Source: Nanobdellota archaeon
Lineage (GTDB): Archaea; Nanobdellota; Nanobdellia; SCGC-AAA011-G17; GW2011-AR17
Reading direction: 5' to 3'
DNA: 34,074 bases
NCBI GenBank assembly: GCA_013329215.1
Contig: DUKS01000064.1
Span: forward strand, 1 to 34,074
The position numbers and the translations under genes were made by a program. The notes beneath the pieces are model-generated. The model ran no database searches. It was not told the origin of the DNA and saw only the letters and a program-made list of their open reading frames with translations. Shown here piece by piece: positions 25,346 through 34,074 of the stretch (position 1 is the stretch's first letter; each line of letters begins with the position of its first letter).

Positions 25346-27199
25346 ATGGATTACCTGCATTTGGCTGAAGTGTACGAGGAAATAGTGAAAACCCCGAAAA
25401 GGCTTGAAAAGACAAGGATTATTGCAGAACTTTTCAGGAATGCTTCAAAAGAAGAGCTCCCGCTCATAATCCCCCTTCTTCAGGGCAGTGTTTTCCCGCC
25501 TTCTGAGAAAGAGATGCACATCGGCATAAGCTCAAAAACAGCTGTGAAGATAATCGCGTCCTGCTCGGGAAACAGCCCTGCGCAGGTTGAAGTGCTGCTT
25601 AACAGGGAGGGGGATTTGGGGCTTGTTGCAGAAAAGCTGCTTTCCAAAAAAAGGCAGAGCACTTTGTTCAGCAGAAAGCTCACTGTGAAAAAAGTTGTTG
25701 AAAATATAAGAAAGCTGCCTGATGTTTCAGGCGCAGGCACTGTTGAAAAGAAATCAGGGCTGGTCGCAGAGCTGCTGAACATGGCTTCTCCGCTTGAGGC
25801 AAAATATGTTGTCAAGACAGTGCTTGAGAACCTGAGGAGCGGCGTCGGCGACAGCATTGTGAGGGACGCAATCATATGGGCGTTTTTGCCGCGCGTTGCC
25901 GGCGTGAATATTACAGATGAAGAGTCCAAAGGGATGAAAATCCTGAAAGCTGAAAAGCCTGAAGACATAAAGGATACTGAGAATTACGGGGCGATTGCCG
26001 CGCCTTCTGATGAAAACGCGCGGGAAATCTATAACTATCTTGTTGAGACTGTGCAGTCGGCATACGACCTGTCAAACGACCTTGCAAGGCTTGCTGAGAT
26101 TCTTAAGGAAAAAGGGCTTATCGGCCTGAGGGAGGTAGGCATAGAAGCGGGAAACCCTCTCAAAGTTATGCTTTATGTAAAGGCAAAGGATTTTGCAGAC
26201 GCGTTTGAGATTGTGGGAAAGCCTGCAATTGCGGAAAGAAAATTTGACGGGTTCAGGATGCAAATACACGGGCTGAGGAACGGGGATGTAAGGCTTTACA
26301 CAAGAAGGCTTGATGACGTGACCAAACAGTTTCCTGATGTTGTGAAGCTTGTGAAAGACAATGTCAGGGCGAAGAACTTCATCATTGACTCTGAAGTGGT
26401 CGGCATAGACCCGAAGACAGGCAGGTTTAGGCCGTTCCAGGAAATATCCCAGAGGATAAAGAGAAAGTACGAGATTGAAAAGCTCGCGAAGGGCCTTCCT
26501 ATAATAATAGAAATATTTGATGCAATGGAGCTTAACAACAGGAGCCTGCTCGGAATGCCTTTTGGGGAAAGAAGAAAGCTTCTTTCTGCTTCTGTGCACG
26601 AGGTGAAAGGAAAGATTGCGCTCGTTGAGCAGAAGATTGTGAAGTCAGAGGAAGAGCTTAAGAAATTCTATGAAAAGGTTTTGGGCGAAGGCGTTGAAGG
26701 CGTTATGCTCAAGAACATGACAGGGGTATACAGGCCAGGGGTGCGTGTCGGGTTCGGCGTAAAGATAAAACCCACAATGGAAACTTTGGACTTGGTTATC
26801 ACTGCAGCTGAATGGGGCGAAGGAAAAAGGGCTACATGGCTCAGCAGCTTCACGCTTGCATGCGCAGGTGAAGACGGCGAGCTGCTGGAAATTGGCAAGG
26901 TGGGCACAGGCATAAAGGAGAAATCAGAGGCTGGCGTGTCATTTGAGCAGCTTACAGAAGAGCTGAAGCCCCTGATATACGGGGAAAGAAAAGGCAAGGA
27001 AGTCCGTGTTAAGCCGAAAGTCGTTGTTGAGCTGGCTTACCAGGAAATCCAGAAAAGCCCCTCATATTCTTCAGGCTATGCGCTGCGTTTTCCAAGGGTT
27101 GTGAGGCTGCGTGACGAGAAAGGAGTTGCTGACATCAACACCATAAAGGATGTTGAGCGGCTTTATTACCAGCAGGATGCCAGAAAGAAAAAGCAGTAA
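25346..27199 (+). CDS. lig: ATP-dependent DNA ligase
   Basis: AERKFDGFRMQIH (KxDG), DSEVVG, EGVEGVMLKN, LRFPRVVRLRDEK. Confidence 0.95.
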   Translation: MDYLHLAEVYEEIVKTPKRLEKTRIIAELFRNASKEELPLIIPLLQGSVFPPSEKEMHIGISSKTAVKIIASCSGNSPAQVEVLLNREGDLGLVAEKLLSKKRQSTLFSRKLTVKKVVENIRKLPDVSGAGTVEKKSGLVAELLNMASPLEAKYVVKTVLENLRSGVGDSIVRDAIIWAFLPRVAGVNITDEESKGMKILKAEKPEDIKDTENYGAIAAPSDENAREIYNYLVETVQSAYDLSNDLARLAEILKEKGLIGLREVGIEAGNPLKVMLYVKAKDFADAFEIVGKPAIAERKFDGFRMQIHGLRNGDVRLYTRRLDDVTKQFPDVVKLVKDNVRAKNFIIDSEVVGIDPKTGRFRPFQEISQRIKRKYEIEKLAKGLPIIIEIFDAMELNNRSLLGMPFGERRKLLSASVHEVKGKIALVEQKIVKSEEELKKFYEKVLGEGVEGVMLKNMTGVYRPGVRVGFGVKIKPTMETLDLVITAAEWGEGKRATWLSSFTLACAGEDGELLEIGKVGTGIKEKSEAGVSFEQLTEELKPLIYGERKGKEVRVKPKVVVELAYQEIQKSPSYSSGYALRFPRVVRLRDEKGVADINTIKDVERLYYQQDARKKKQ

Positions 27200-27321
27200 T
27201 TGCTTCTTATTGGAATAAAATATTCTTTTGGGAATAAAATACTGCACAATCTTTAAAAGGCGTTATTTTGTTTCTTGCTTCAAAGCATGATGTTTTTAAA
27301 AACAAGGAGGAAGAATTAAAA

Positions 27322-28476
27322 ATGGCAGACAGAGTTGTGATAAGTTCAGAATCAGTTGGGAAAGGGCATCCGGACAAGCTGTGCGATTTCGTTTCGGACA
27401 GCATCTTGGATGCATGCCTCAGCCAGGACCCGGAAAGCAGGGTGGGCTGTGAAACAATGGCAAAGGGCAACTTTATCGTTGTCGCAGGCGAGATAACAAC
27501 AAAGGCAAAAGTTGATTATGAAAAAACAGTAAGAAAAGCTGTAAAAGATATCGGCTACACAGACGAAAAATGGGGCATAAACGGAAATAACTGCGAAGTG
27601 CTTGTTAAGCTTACAACCCAGAGCCCTGACATTGCACAGGGTGTTGACTCTGACGCAACAAAAGAGCAGGGCGCAGGGGACCAGGGCATTATGTGGGGAT
27701 ATGCAACAAATGAAACAAAAGAATTTATGCCTGTCTCAATAGTGCTTGCGCATAAGCTTGTTGAAAAGCTGGATGAATGCAGGAAAACAGCACTGCCTTA
27801 CTTAAGGCCGGACTGCAAGAGCCAGGTTGCAGTGGAATATGAAAATGGGAAGCCTGCCGGCATAGTGAATGTCGTGGTTGCGGCATCGCACAATCCCGAT
27901 GTTGACATGGAAAAGCTGAGGGCTGACGTAAAAGAGAAAGTTATAAAGCCCATATGCGGCAAGTGGCTGAAGCCCGGCACTGAATATTTTATAAACGGCA
28001 CAGGCAGGTTTGAGCTTTGCGGGCCGTATGCGGATGCCGGCCTTACAGGAAGAAAGATTATTGTTGATACGTACGGCGGCGTAGGAAGGCACGGCGGCGG
28101 CGCATTTTCAGGAAAAGACCCCAGCAAGGTGGACCGGTCTGCTGCATACATGGCAAGGTATATTGCAAAGAACATAGTGGCTGCAGGCATTGCATCTGAA
28201 TGCGAAGTCCAGCTTGGATACTGCATCGGGATTGCAGAGCCTACTTCAGTAAGGGTGAATGCGCACGGTTTAACCGCGGAAAAAGAGCGCAGGGTTGAAG
28301 CTGCTGTCAGGAAGGTTTTCCCACTCAAGCCGGCCGCAATCATAAAGCATTTTGACCTTAAGCACCCTAAGGGATGGAGCTACAGCCAGACTGCCGCATT
28401 CGGCCACTTTGGCCGCGACATATTCCCGTGGGAAAAAACAGACAAGGCTGAAGAGCTGAAAAAAGCTGTAGCATAG
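27322..28476 (+). CDS. metK: S-adenosylmethionine synthetase, bacterial/eukaryotic type
   Basis: ESVGKGHPDKLCDFVSDSILDA; GAGDQGIMWGYATNET; GGVGRHGGGAFSGKDPSKVDRSAAYMARYIAKNIVAAG; RBS AGGAGG. Confidence 0.95.
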   Translation: MADRVVISSESVGKGHPDKLCDFVSDSILDACLSQDPESRVGCETMAKGNFIVVAGEITTKAKVDYEKTVRKAVKDIGYTDEKWGINGNNCEVLVKLTTQSPDIAQGVDSDATKEQGAGDQGIMWGYATNETKEFMPVSIVLAHKLVEKLDECRKTALPYLRPDCKSQVAVEYENGKPAGIVNVVVAASHNPDVDMEKLRADVKEKVIKPICGKWLKPGTEYFINGTGRFELCGPYADAGLTGRKIIVDTYGGVGRHGGGAFSGKDPSKVDRSAAYMARYIAKNIVAAGIASECEVQLGYCIGIAEPTSVRVNAHGLTAEKERRVEAAVRKVFPLKPAAIIKHFDLKHPKGWSYSQTAAFGHFGRDIFPWEKTDKAEELKKAVA

Positions 28477-28541
28477 CTTTTCATCTCTTTTTTTCTTATT
28501 TTTCCGTTTAATTTATATATTTGCCGGGCATCCTCATAGCC

Positions 28542-29537
28542 ATGGACTATATAGAATGTTTTCTCGGTGCACCAGAGCCTTACAAATTATCCGGGCTGGA
28601 AAAGATAGCTCTGGCAGGCGCTGCGCTGCAGCAGGTAAGGAAGGAGATGCTTAATTCGGGGTATGAGCACCGGCTCACTGAACCGTATTACCCTGAGCAA
28701 AGGATTGTGAAATGGCTTGACATGCTGAACCAGACCCCTGTTGCGCAGCTTTTTATGGGATACTATCACCCGAAGCTGTTCGGAGCTGAAAACATACCTT
28801 CTGAAACAGGCGCGATGCTTGTTGCCAACCATTCAACAATATTCTTTGCAGACATGGCCCCGATTTATTTTGGGGTGCATGAGCAGAAAAGAAGATGCGT
28901 TTACGGCCTTGCATACAAAATGTTAGGCCAGTCTGATTTCCTGAAGACTATAGGCGGAGTGCAGGGAAGGATGGAAAGCGCTGTGCGGCTGCTGGAAGAT
29001 GACAGGCTTGTGCTTGTATGCCCGGGCGGCATCCTTGACGCATGCAAACCGTTTTATAACCGGTATTTTGTGCGGCCTGTTGAAGGGTTTTCCCCTGAAA
29101 ACTGCGGATATGCCAAGGCTGCGTACATGGCGGGAAAGCCGATAATCCCGGTTGGTGTTATAGGCGCAGAGGAAACACTGCTGACATTTGCAGACATGAA
29201 GCCGCTTGTTGAAAAATTAATGGCCGGGCTGGACAGAATGTTCGGGCTGAAAAAAATTCCAAGGCTGAAAGAGCTTTACCAGCTTGTTGATTTTGCAAAA
29301 GTGATCCCGCTTCCGGCAAACCTTCTTCCGTTCAAGAATGATGTTGAGGCATATGCAGGTAACCAGATTGATGTGAGGGCCATTGCCGGAGAAAATCCCT
29401 CGCAGCGGGATTTTGCAAGGGCAAATGCGGTTGTGATGGATACACTGCAGGGCATTATCGACAGAGGGCTGGCGAAAAGAAAAGGGCTGACCGGATTAAC
29501 AGCGCTAATGAAGCATGCTATTGAAACGGTGCTGTAA
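28542..29537 (+). CDS. PlsC-like lysophospholipid/diacylglycerol acyltransferase family protein
   Basis: VANHSTIFFADM (HxxxxD-like), YKMLGQSDFLKTIGGVQG, LVCPGGILDA, KPIIPVGVIGAEE; TATA TTTATATA upstream. Confidence 0.8.
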   Translation: MDYIECFLGAPEPYKLSGLEKIALAGAALQQVRKEMLNSGYEHRLTEPYYPEQRIVKWLDMLNQTPVAQLFMGYYHPKLFGAENIPSETGAMLVANHSTIFFADMAPIYFGVHEQKRRCVYGLAYKMLGQSDFLKTIGGVQGRMESAVRLLEDDRLVLVCPGGILDACKPFYNRYFVRPVEGFSPENCGYAKAAYMAGKPIIPVGVIGAEETLLTFADMKPLVEKLMAGLDRMFGLKKIPRLKELYQLVDFAKVIPLPANLLPFKNDVEAYAGNQIDVRAIAGENPSQRDFARANAVVMDTLQGIIDRGLAKRKGLTGLTALMKHAIETVL

Positions 29538-29543
29538 CATAAA

Positions 29544-29615
29544 AGCCTCCGGGGGGATTTGAACCCCCGACCTCCGCTTTACGAGAGCGGTGCTATACCA
29601 CTAAGCCACGGAGGC
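29544..29615 (-). tRNA. tRNA-Thr(CGU)
   Basis: Reverse strand GCCUCCG..CCGCU-CUCGUAA-AGCGG..GGGGGUUCAAAUCCCCC CGGAGGC U. Confidence 0.95.
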
Positions 29616-29623
29616 GTTGTGAA

Positions 29624-29779
29624 TTACTTTGCCATTCCCTTTACTTTATCGCCGTACTTCTTCTGGCATGCATTGCAGACAGCCTTCTTGTTTTTTCCTT
29701 TTCCGACATATGTGCCGAATATCTTTTCAAGGAAGTTCTGCTCTATCTTCTCTCCACATATTGCGCACTTCAAAGCCAT
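29624..29779 (-). CDS. Small zinc-ribbon protein (51 aa)
   Basis: MALKCAICGEKIEQNFLEKIFGTYVGKGKNKKAVCNACQKKYGDKVKGMAK: two CxxC. Confidence 0.7.
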   Translation of the reverse strand: MALKCAICGEKIEQNFLEKIFGTYVGKGKNKKAVCNACQKKYGDKVKGMAK

Positions 29780-29793
29780 GTTCACTCCATATT

Positions 29794-29838
29794 CGAAAAG
29801 GCACACCTTTTCGGATATCCGAGAATCTCTGATTCTCG
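29794..29838 (-). other. Two tandem perfect hairpins in the leader of the zinc-ribbon gene
   Basis: CGAAAAGG-CACA-CCTTTTCG (29794-29813) and CGAGAATC-TCT-GATTCTCG (29820-29838). Confidence 0.6.
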
Positions 29839-30008
29839 AATACTTCGTTCCGTTCTCAGGCTTTCTTCGGTAAACCTCGAAAGCCATGCAATTGCTTATT
29901 CCCTTTTTGTTTATAAGCCTTTCTTGCCGGGAATCTTCTTTATTGCATCTGCATAATCTTTATAAGCTCATATAAAGTATGATATTTCACTAAAGGAGGT
30001 ATGATACA

Positions 30009-30293
30009 ATGTGCGAATGGTGCAATGCACAGGACTTGGACAGGCAGGCTGCGTTTGAAACATTACAGGCCTACAAAGGCATGGCTGTTAATGAAATGGT
30101 ACCAAAAGCAGATGCTTATGAGCATTTCAGCCGCATTTACAGGAGCGGCGAAATGGCTGCGTTTGCATTGGACAGGATTGAAAAAGCGGCGGGGTGCGGT
30201 GGAGGTCTCTGGGTGCCTGCAAAATCAGTTGCATCGGAGCTTGAGCTTCTGCTTTCATGCGTGGGGCGTGCCGGAAATATTCTTGACGGCTAA
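30009..30293 (+). CDS. Hypothetical protein
   Basis: 94 aa MCEWCNAQDLDRQAAFETLQAYKG..; upstream AAAGGAGGT. Confidence 0.6.
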   Translation: MCEWCNAQDLDRQAAFETLQAYKGMAVNEMVPKADAYEHFSRIYRSGEMAAFALDRIEKAAGCGGGLWVPAKSVASELELLLSCVGRAGNILDG

Positions 30294-30326
30294 AAGTTAA
30301 TAAACAGCAGAATCCACTTAACCCGT

Positions 30327-30854
30327 ATGGAAAAAGACAGCTATGCAAGGGAACTGGCCTTAAGGCTGCTCACTGCTTTTGCTGTCGGTATTAGCTATAA
30401 CCTGTTTTACATGGTTCTTTCCCCGGTTACGCTTTACCTGAGCTATTTCTTTTTCAGCCTGTTCCATCCGATGTCTGCGCTGGCGGGCAGCGCTATACAG
30501 ACCCAAACCGCAAGCTTTGAGCTCATTCCCGCATGCGTTGCAACAGCGGCATATGTACTGCTTGCATTCCTTATACTGCTTACGAAAGATATTTCTCCGG
30601 CTGACAGGCTGCAGATGTTTGTTTACGGAAGCTTGGGGCTGCTGGCTTTCAACATACTGAGGATAGAGCTTTTGCTTTTGACGTACTTCCGGCTCAATGC
30701 ATCGTTTGACGCCCTGCACCTGTTTGTATGGAAGTTCATGTCAACTGCTTTTGTGGTTGTGCTGTGGCTGGCATTGGCAAGGATTTACAGAGTGAAGAGC
30801 ATACCTGTCTATTCTGATTTTGTGCATATTGCCGGAATGATAAGAAAAAAGTGA
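30327..30854 (+). CDS. Exosortase/archaeosortase family protein
   Basis: Multi-TM with Cys (FELIPACVATAAY), Arg (FNILRI) and His (DALHLFVWKF) in the family order and spacing. Confidence 0.75.
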   Translation: MEKDSYARELALRLLTAFAVGISYNLFYMVLSPVTLYLSYFFFSLFHPMSALAGSAIQTQTASFELIPACVATAAYVLLAFLILLTKDISPADRLQMFVYGSLGLLAFNILRIELLLLTYFRLNASFDALHLFVWKFMSTAFVVVLWLALARIYRVKSIPVYSDFVHIAGMIRKK

Positions 30855-30932
30855 AAATCCGCATTATTTTTGCTTCTTACCAATAAGCGGCATTTAGCAA
30901 TATTTAAATACAAACATAGCTTTATTTTAGCC

Positions 30933-32405
30933 ATGGCAGGCGGGCTTTTCGGGCTTTTCAAAAAGAAGACTAAAGAGGAAATAGAAAAGGAAAAGAAAGA
31001 GAAGGCAAAACAGGAGCTTGAAGAGGCCAGAAAGGTAAATCCGCTTCTTCAGGGCGATTCAATTGACCCTGAAAACGGGAAAAAGAAGCTCAGCCTTGTG
31101 CTTGAGAGCATGGGGGCGGGGCTTGAGAAATATTATTTCTGGATACTGCGCTTTATGAGGGAGCCGCTGCCTTCGGGGCTGTCATTTGAGGTTGAAAAGA
31201 TAAGGGACTTGTTTGACGCGTCTGTCACAAGCAGCTTCCACGGGCATGTCGGCTCAAAGATGAGCGCAATGCAGCAGCAGGCGCAGCAGTACCTTGCATT
31301 GATAGGCCAGCTTACGAAAACGCTTTTCCCTATTGTAAGGGAAATCAGGATAATGGACGAAAGGATGCAGTACTACAAGGACAGCCTTGCAGGAAGCGAG
31401 AGTGCGGAGATTGCGCTTAAGTCAATTTGGGTTGAGCTTGTTGAAAAAGGCATGGAAAACCCGAACTCTGTTTATGCGTTGTCAACAAAAGTCGGATTCC
31501 TTTCTCTGCCTGACCTGTTCTTCAGCGTAAACCCCAAGAACGGGCTGGAGGGAGTTGACGGCGCTGTTGCAACTGCAAAAGAGAAAGGAGTAAACGAGAA
31601 AGTCGGGAATGTGCTTGCAAAAAAGCTCTACGCATATTACGACTGGAAGAATAAAACTTACACAGAAATGGAGCACACAAGGAAATTCAAGATATCATAC
31701 CTGAGGCAGCATTACAACTCAATCAAGCTTTACATGAACTGGGTAAGGCCTTACCTGCAAAACATAAGGCAGCTGCAGATGAAGGGCAGTGTTAATGACG
31801 CAGACCTGGTCAATGCGTTTGAAACAAGCAAGATATATGTTGAACTGCTCGGCAGGAAAAAGCAGGGATTTGAAAAATATTTCCCTATTCTGCTTGTAAG
31901 GATGACACATGTGACAAGGCCCGACCTTACTTACACGCCGCAGGGCCAGAAGCAGCCAAGCCATGTCGGAAGGGTTGACATTGACATTGAGCCGTATGTT
32001 GCGACGCAGGCGCAGATTGATGCTTACAAGGGCGAAAGGGACGCCGAGGATGTCGAGCTTTTGTCATCAGTGGACATGACGATGAACTCAATCAAGGATG
32101 AAATGAAGGCTTACCTCAAAGAAGCAGGGGAGTTGTTCCCTGAAGATGAAAAGAAAGAGGAAAAGAAGCATTCTGAGACTGCATTAACCCCGTTCCTCTC
32201 AATCTTCACGGCATTTAAGGAAATATTCCGCGCTTTCGTGCCTGAGAAAAAGAAGAAAAGCGAGGGGTTCCTTGGCTTTAAGAACACAAAGCAGGCAAGG
32301 AAAGAGGAAGAGGAAAAAGACAAGGCAAAAGAGCTTGCAAAGAAGATGTCCTGGGTAATGTATGATGTCTTCAAGAAAGTAAACAAGATGTACACGCCGA
32401 TTTGA
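30933..32405 (+). CDS. Large helical hypothetical protein
   Basis: MAGGLFGLFKKKTKEEIEKEKKEKAKQ..; TATA ATTTAAATA upstream; no recognised domain. Confidence 0.6.
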   Translation: MAGGLFGLFKKKTKEEIEKEKKEKAKQELEEARKVNPLLQGDSIDPENGKKKLSLVLESMGAGLEKYYFWILRFMREPLPSGLSFEVEKIRDLFDASVTSSFHGHVGSKMSAMQQQAQQYLALIGQLTKTLFPIVREIRIMDERMQYYKDSLAGSESAEIALKSIWVELVEKGMENPNSVYALSTKVGFLSLPDLFFSVNPKNGLEGVDGAVATAKEKGVNEKVGNVLAKKLYAYYDWKNKTYTEMEHTRKFKISYLRQHYNSIKLYMNWVRPYLQNIRQLQMKGSVNDADLVNAFETSKIYVELLGRKKQGFEKYFPILLVRMTHVTRPDLTYTPQGQKQPSHVGRVDIDIEPYVATQAQIDAYKGERDAEDVELLSSVDMTMNSIKDEMKAYLKEAGELFPEDEKKEEKKHSETALTPFLSIFTAFKEIFRAFVPEKKKKSEGFLGFKNTKQARKEEEEKDKAKELAKKMSWVMYDVFKKVNKMYTPI

Positions 32406-32467
32406 GGGGAGAATGAATAAATTTATCAGACATTGCGAAGGGAGATTACGAATGGGGCGGATGTGAA

Positions 32468-32776
32468 ATGAGTAAAGCAGTAGCAAGGCTGATATCGGAA
32501 AGAAAGTTCAGGGATTTTCTTGATGCGCTTGTGGACAAGGAAAATATATCTGTTTCTGATATTGAAAGCACAGGGTCGGGGGAACATAGGGTGTTTGTGC
32601 TTGGCCAGTCTGTCATCATACCGATAAAGCATCACGGTGAAACCGGCATAAAGGCGCCTTACCTTGGCCGCGTGATAGATGCAGCTGCCCTGAAATACGG
32701 CCAGCCCGGCACGCTCCAGTATGCTTCAGGCAAAAAAAGACTTAAGAATCTTGCAAGGCAGGTAATCGGTTTCTGA
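32468..32776 (+). CDS. Hypothetical protein
   Basis: 102 aa MSKAVARLISERKFRDFLDALVDKEN.. Confidence 0.55.
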   Translation: MSKAVARLISERKFRDFLDALVDKENISVSDIESTGSGEHRVFVLGQSVIIPIKHHGETGIKAPYLGRVIDAAALKYGQPGTLQYASGKKRLKNLARQVIGF

Positions 32777-32797
32777 CACTTTTTTTGGGTGCCTATT

Positions 32798-33346
32798 ATG
32801 AATGAAATTCCGTTTGAAGTGGATGAAGATGCAATCTTGTCTAAGCCTGCTGAACAGGAAAGGCCTTCACGCATGAAAAAGGCGGCTGTGCTTATTATCG
32901 GCGTGTTTCTTTTGGTGCTGGTTTTAAGCTATTTTCTCGGATACATGGCATTTGATGTCATTCCGGGCCTGGTTGAAAGCTCTGCAATCGACAGCTATAC
33001 TGTTCTTTTGAAAGACGGGACTTCTCTTGCATTTGACAGGAGTGCTTATGAAGAGCTTGTAAATGTTTTTGTTGCAAACCAGGGCAATGAGACAAAAGTA
33101 TGCCTGATGGGCGCGGCTGATGGAAACCATCTGAGCATAAGCGGCCTTTATCATCCCCTGATTATTGCGCAGGACTTTGTCTCTGTGACAGCTGCTTCAT
33201 GCCCTGCTGGCACCATAGTGTCTGTCCATTCGCATCCCCTGATGAGATGCACTCCTTCGCTTCAGGATTATAATGCGCTGCACAGCCATAAAGATGCGAT
33301 GTACGCCGCTGTCATGTGCGAGAAAGGAAGGATGTATTTCTACTAA
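32798..33346 (+). CDS. Membrane-anchored JAMM/MPN+ metalloprotease-like protein
   Basis: HSHPLMRCTPSLQD matches HxHx7Sx2D; single TM AAVLIIGVFLLVLVLSYFLGYMAF. Confidence 0.8.
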   Translation: MNEIPFEVDEDAILSKPAEQERPSRMKKAAVLIIGVFLLVLVLSYFLGYMAFDVIPGLVESSAIDSYTVLLKDGTSLAFDRSAYEELVNVFVANQGNETKVCLMGAADGNHLSISGLYHPLIIAQDFVSVTAASCPAGTIVSVHSHPLMRCTPSLQDYNALHSHKDAMYAAVMCEKGRMYFY

Positions 33347-33385
33347 CCACTATCTTTAAAAATAAGGCATTACTTTATACATCCT

Positions 33386-34074
33386 ATGCTTAAGCTGTAC
33401 AACACGCTCTCGAGGAAAAGGGAAGAGTTCAGGCCTTTGAAAGAAGGCAAGGTCGGGATGTACTGCTGCGGGCCGACTGTTTACAATTACGCGCACATAG
33501 GCAATTTAAGGTCTTATATCTTTGAGGATGTCCTGAGAAGGGCATTATTGATGAATAATTTTGAAGTAAAGCACGTAATCAACATCACTGATGTAGGGCA
33601 CCTTGCTTCTGACGCTGATGAGGGAGAAGACAAGCTGATGAAAGCTCTTGTGAGAGAGGGCAAGAAGCCGTCTGTTGAGGCAATGATGCAGCTGGCTGAC
33701 AAATACACAAAGGCGTTCATGAATGACATCAAGCTTTTGAACATTGAACAGCCTGAAGTCTGGTGCAAGGCAACAGAGCACATCAAGGAAATGATTGAGC
33801 TTAACAAGAAGATTGAGAAAAACGGCTTTGCATACAAGACAGACGTTGGCTTGATATTCGACACTTCAAAATTCAAGCATTATTCTGAGCTTGGAAAATT
33901 AAACCTTGAGGAGCTTAACGCAGGCTCAAGAACAAAAATTGACGAGGAAAGAAAAAACAAGACTGATTTTGCATTATGGATTACAAACCAGCCAAACCAC
34001 CTTATGCAGTGGGACAGCCCGTGGGGCAGGGGATTCCCGGGATGGCATATTGAATGTTCTGCAATGTCAATGAA
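33386..34074 (+). CDS. cysS: Cysteinyl-tRNA synthetase (truncated by window end)
   Basis: [61 protein letters not shown]. Confidence 0.96.
   Translation, partial: MLKLYNTLSRKREEFRPLKEGKVGMYCCGPTVYNYAHIGNLRSYIFEDVLRRALLMNNFEVKHVINITDVGHLASDADEGEDKLMKALVREGKKPSVEAMMQLADKYTKAFMNDIKLLNIEQPEVWCKATEHIKEMIELNKKIEKNGFAYKTDVGLIFDTSKFKHYSELGKLNLEELNAGSRTKIDEERKNKTDFALWITNQPNHLMQWDSPWGRGFPGWHIECSAMSM

Overview
Archaeal chromosomal window, probably a DPANN-type archaeon (Woesearchaeota/Pacearchaeota-like; inference from gene content: RPA with zinc finger, NAC, Sec61beta, L10e/L35Ae, histone-fold protein, ScpA/MinD, GatB, TATA boxes about 26-30 bp before start codons). Mostly a dense housekeeping region: gatB, M3 oligoendopeptidase, tRNA-Lys(CUU), LAGLIDADG ORF, tRNA-Ser(CGA), scpA, minD, NAC, Sec61beta, RPA, eIF2B-family R15P isomerase, CorA, L35Ae, L10e, circularly permuted GTPase, ATP-dependent DNA ligase, bacterial-type metK, acyltransferase, tRNA-Thr(CGU), archaeosortase-like protein, JAMM protease, partial cysS. 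Most notable: (1) a tRNA-Ser(CGA) that folds canonically only if two introns are removed (24 nt in the D-loop and 14 nt at 37/38, both with bulge-helix-bulge geometry), with a LAGLIDADG endonuclease ORF ending inside its 5' end; (2) a two-gene cassette with an AbrB-like/nucleotidyltransferase fusion and a small basic partner, preceded by a perfect 14-bp palindrome between TATA box and start; (3) a remnant of a second minD 5' end; (4) a dispersed GAACGGAGTGA-type repeat family; (5) a structured intergenic island at about 21.1-21.45 kb. Two genes under 60 aa that the ORF track omits (Sec61beta, histone-fold) were recovered by eye. All product calls are from motif recognition only; no searches were run.
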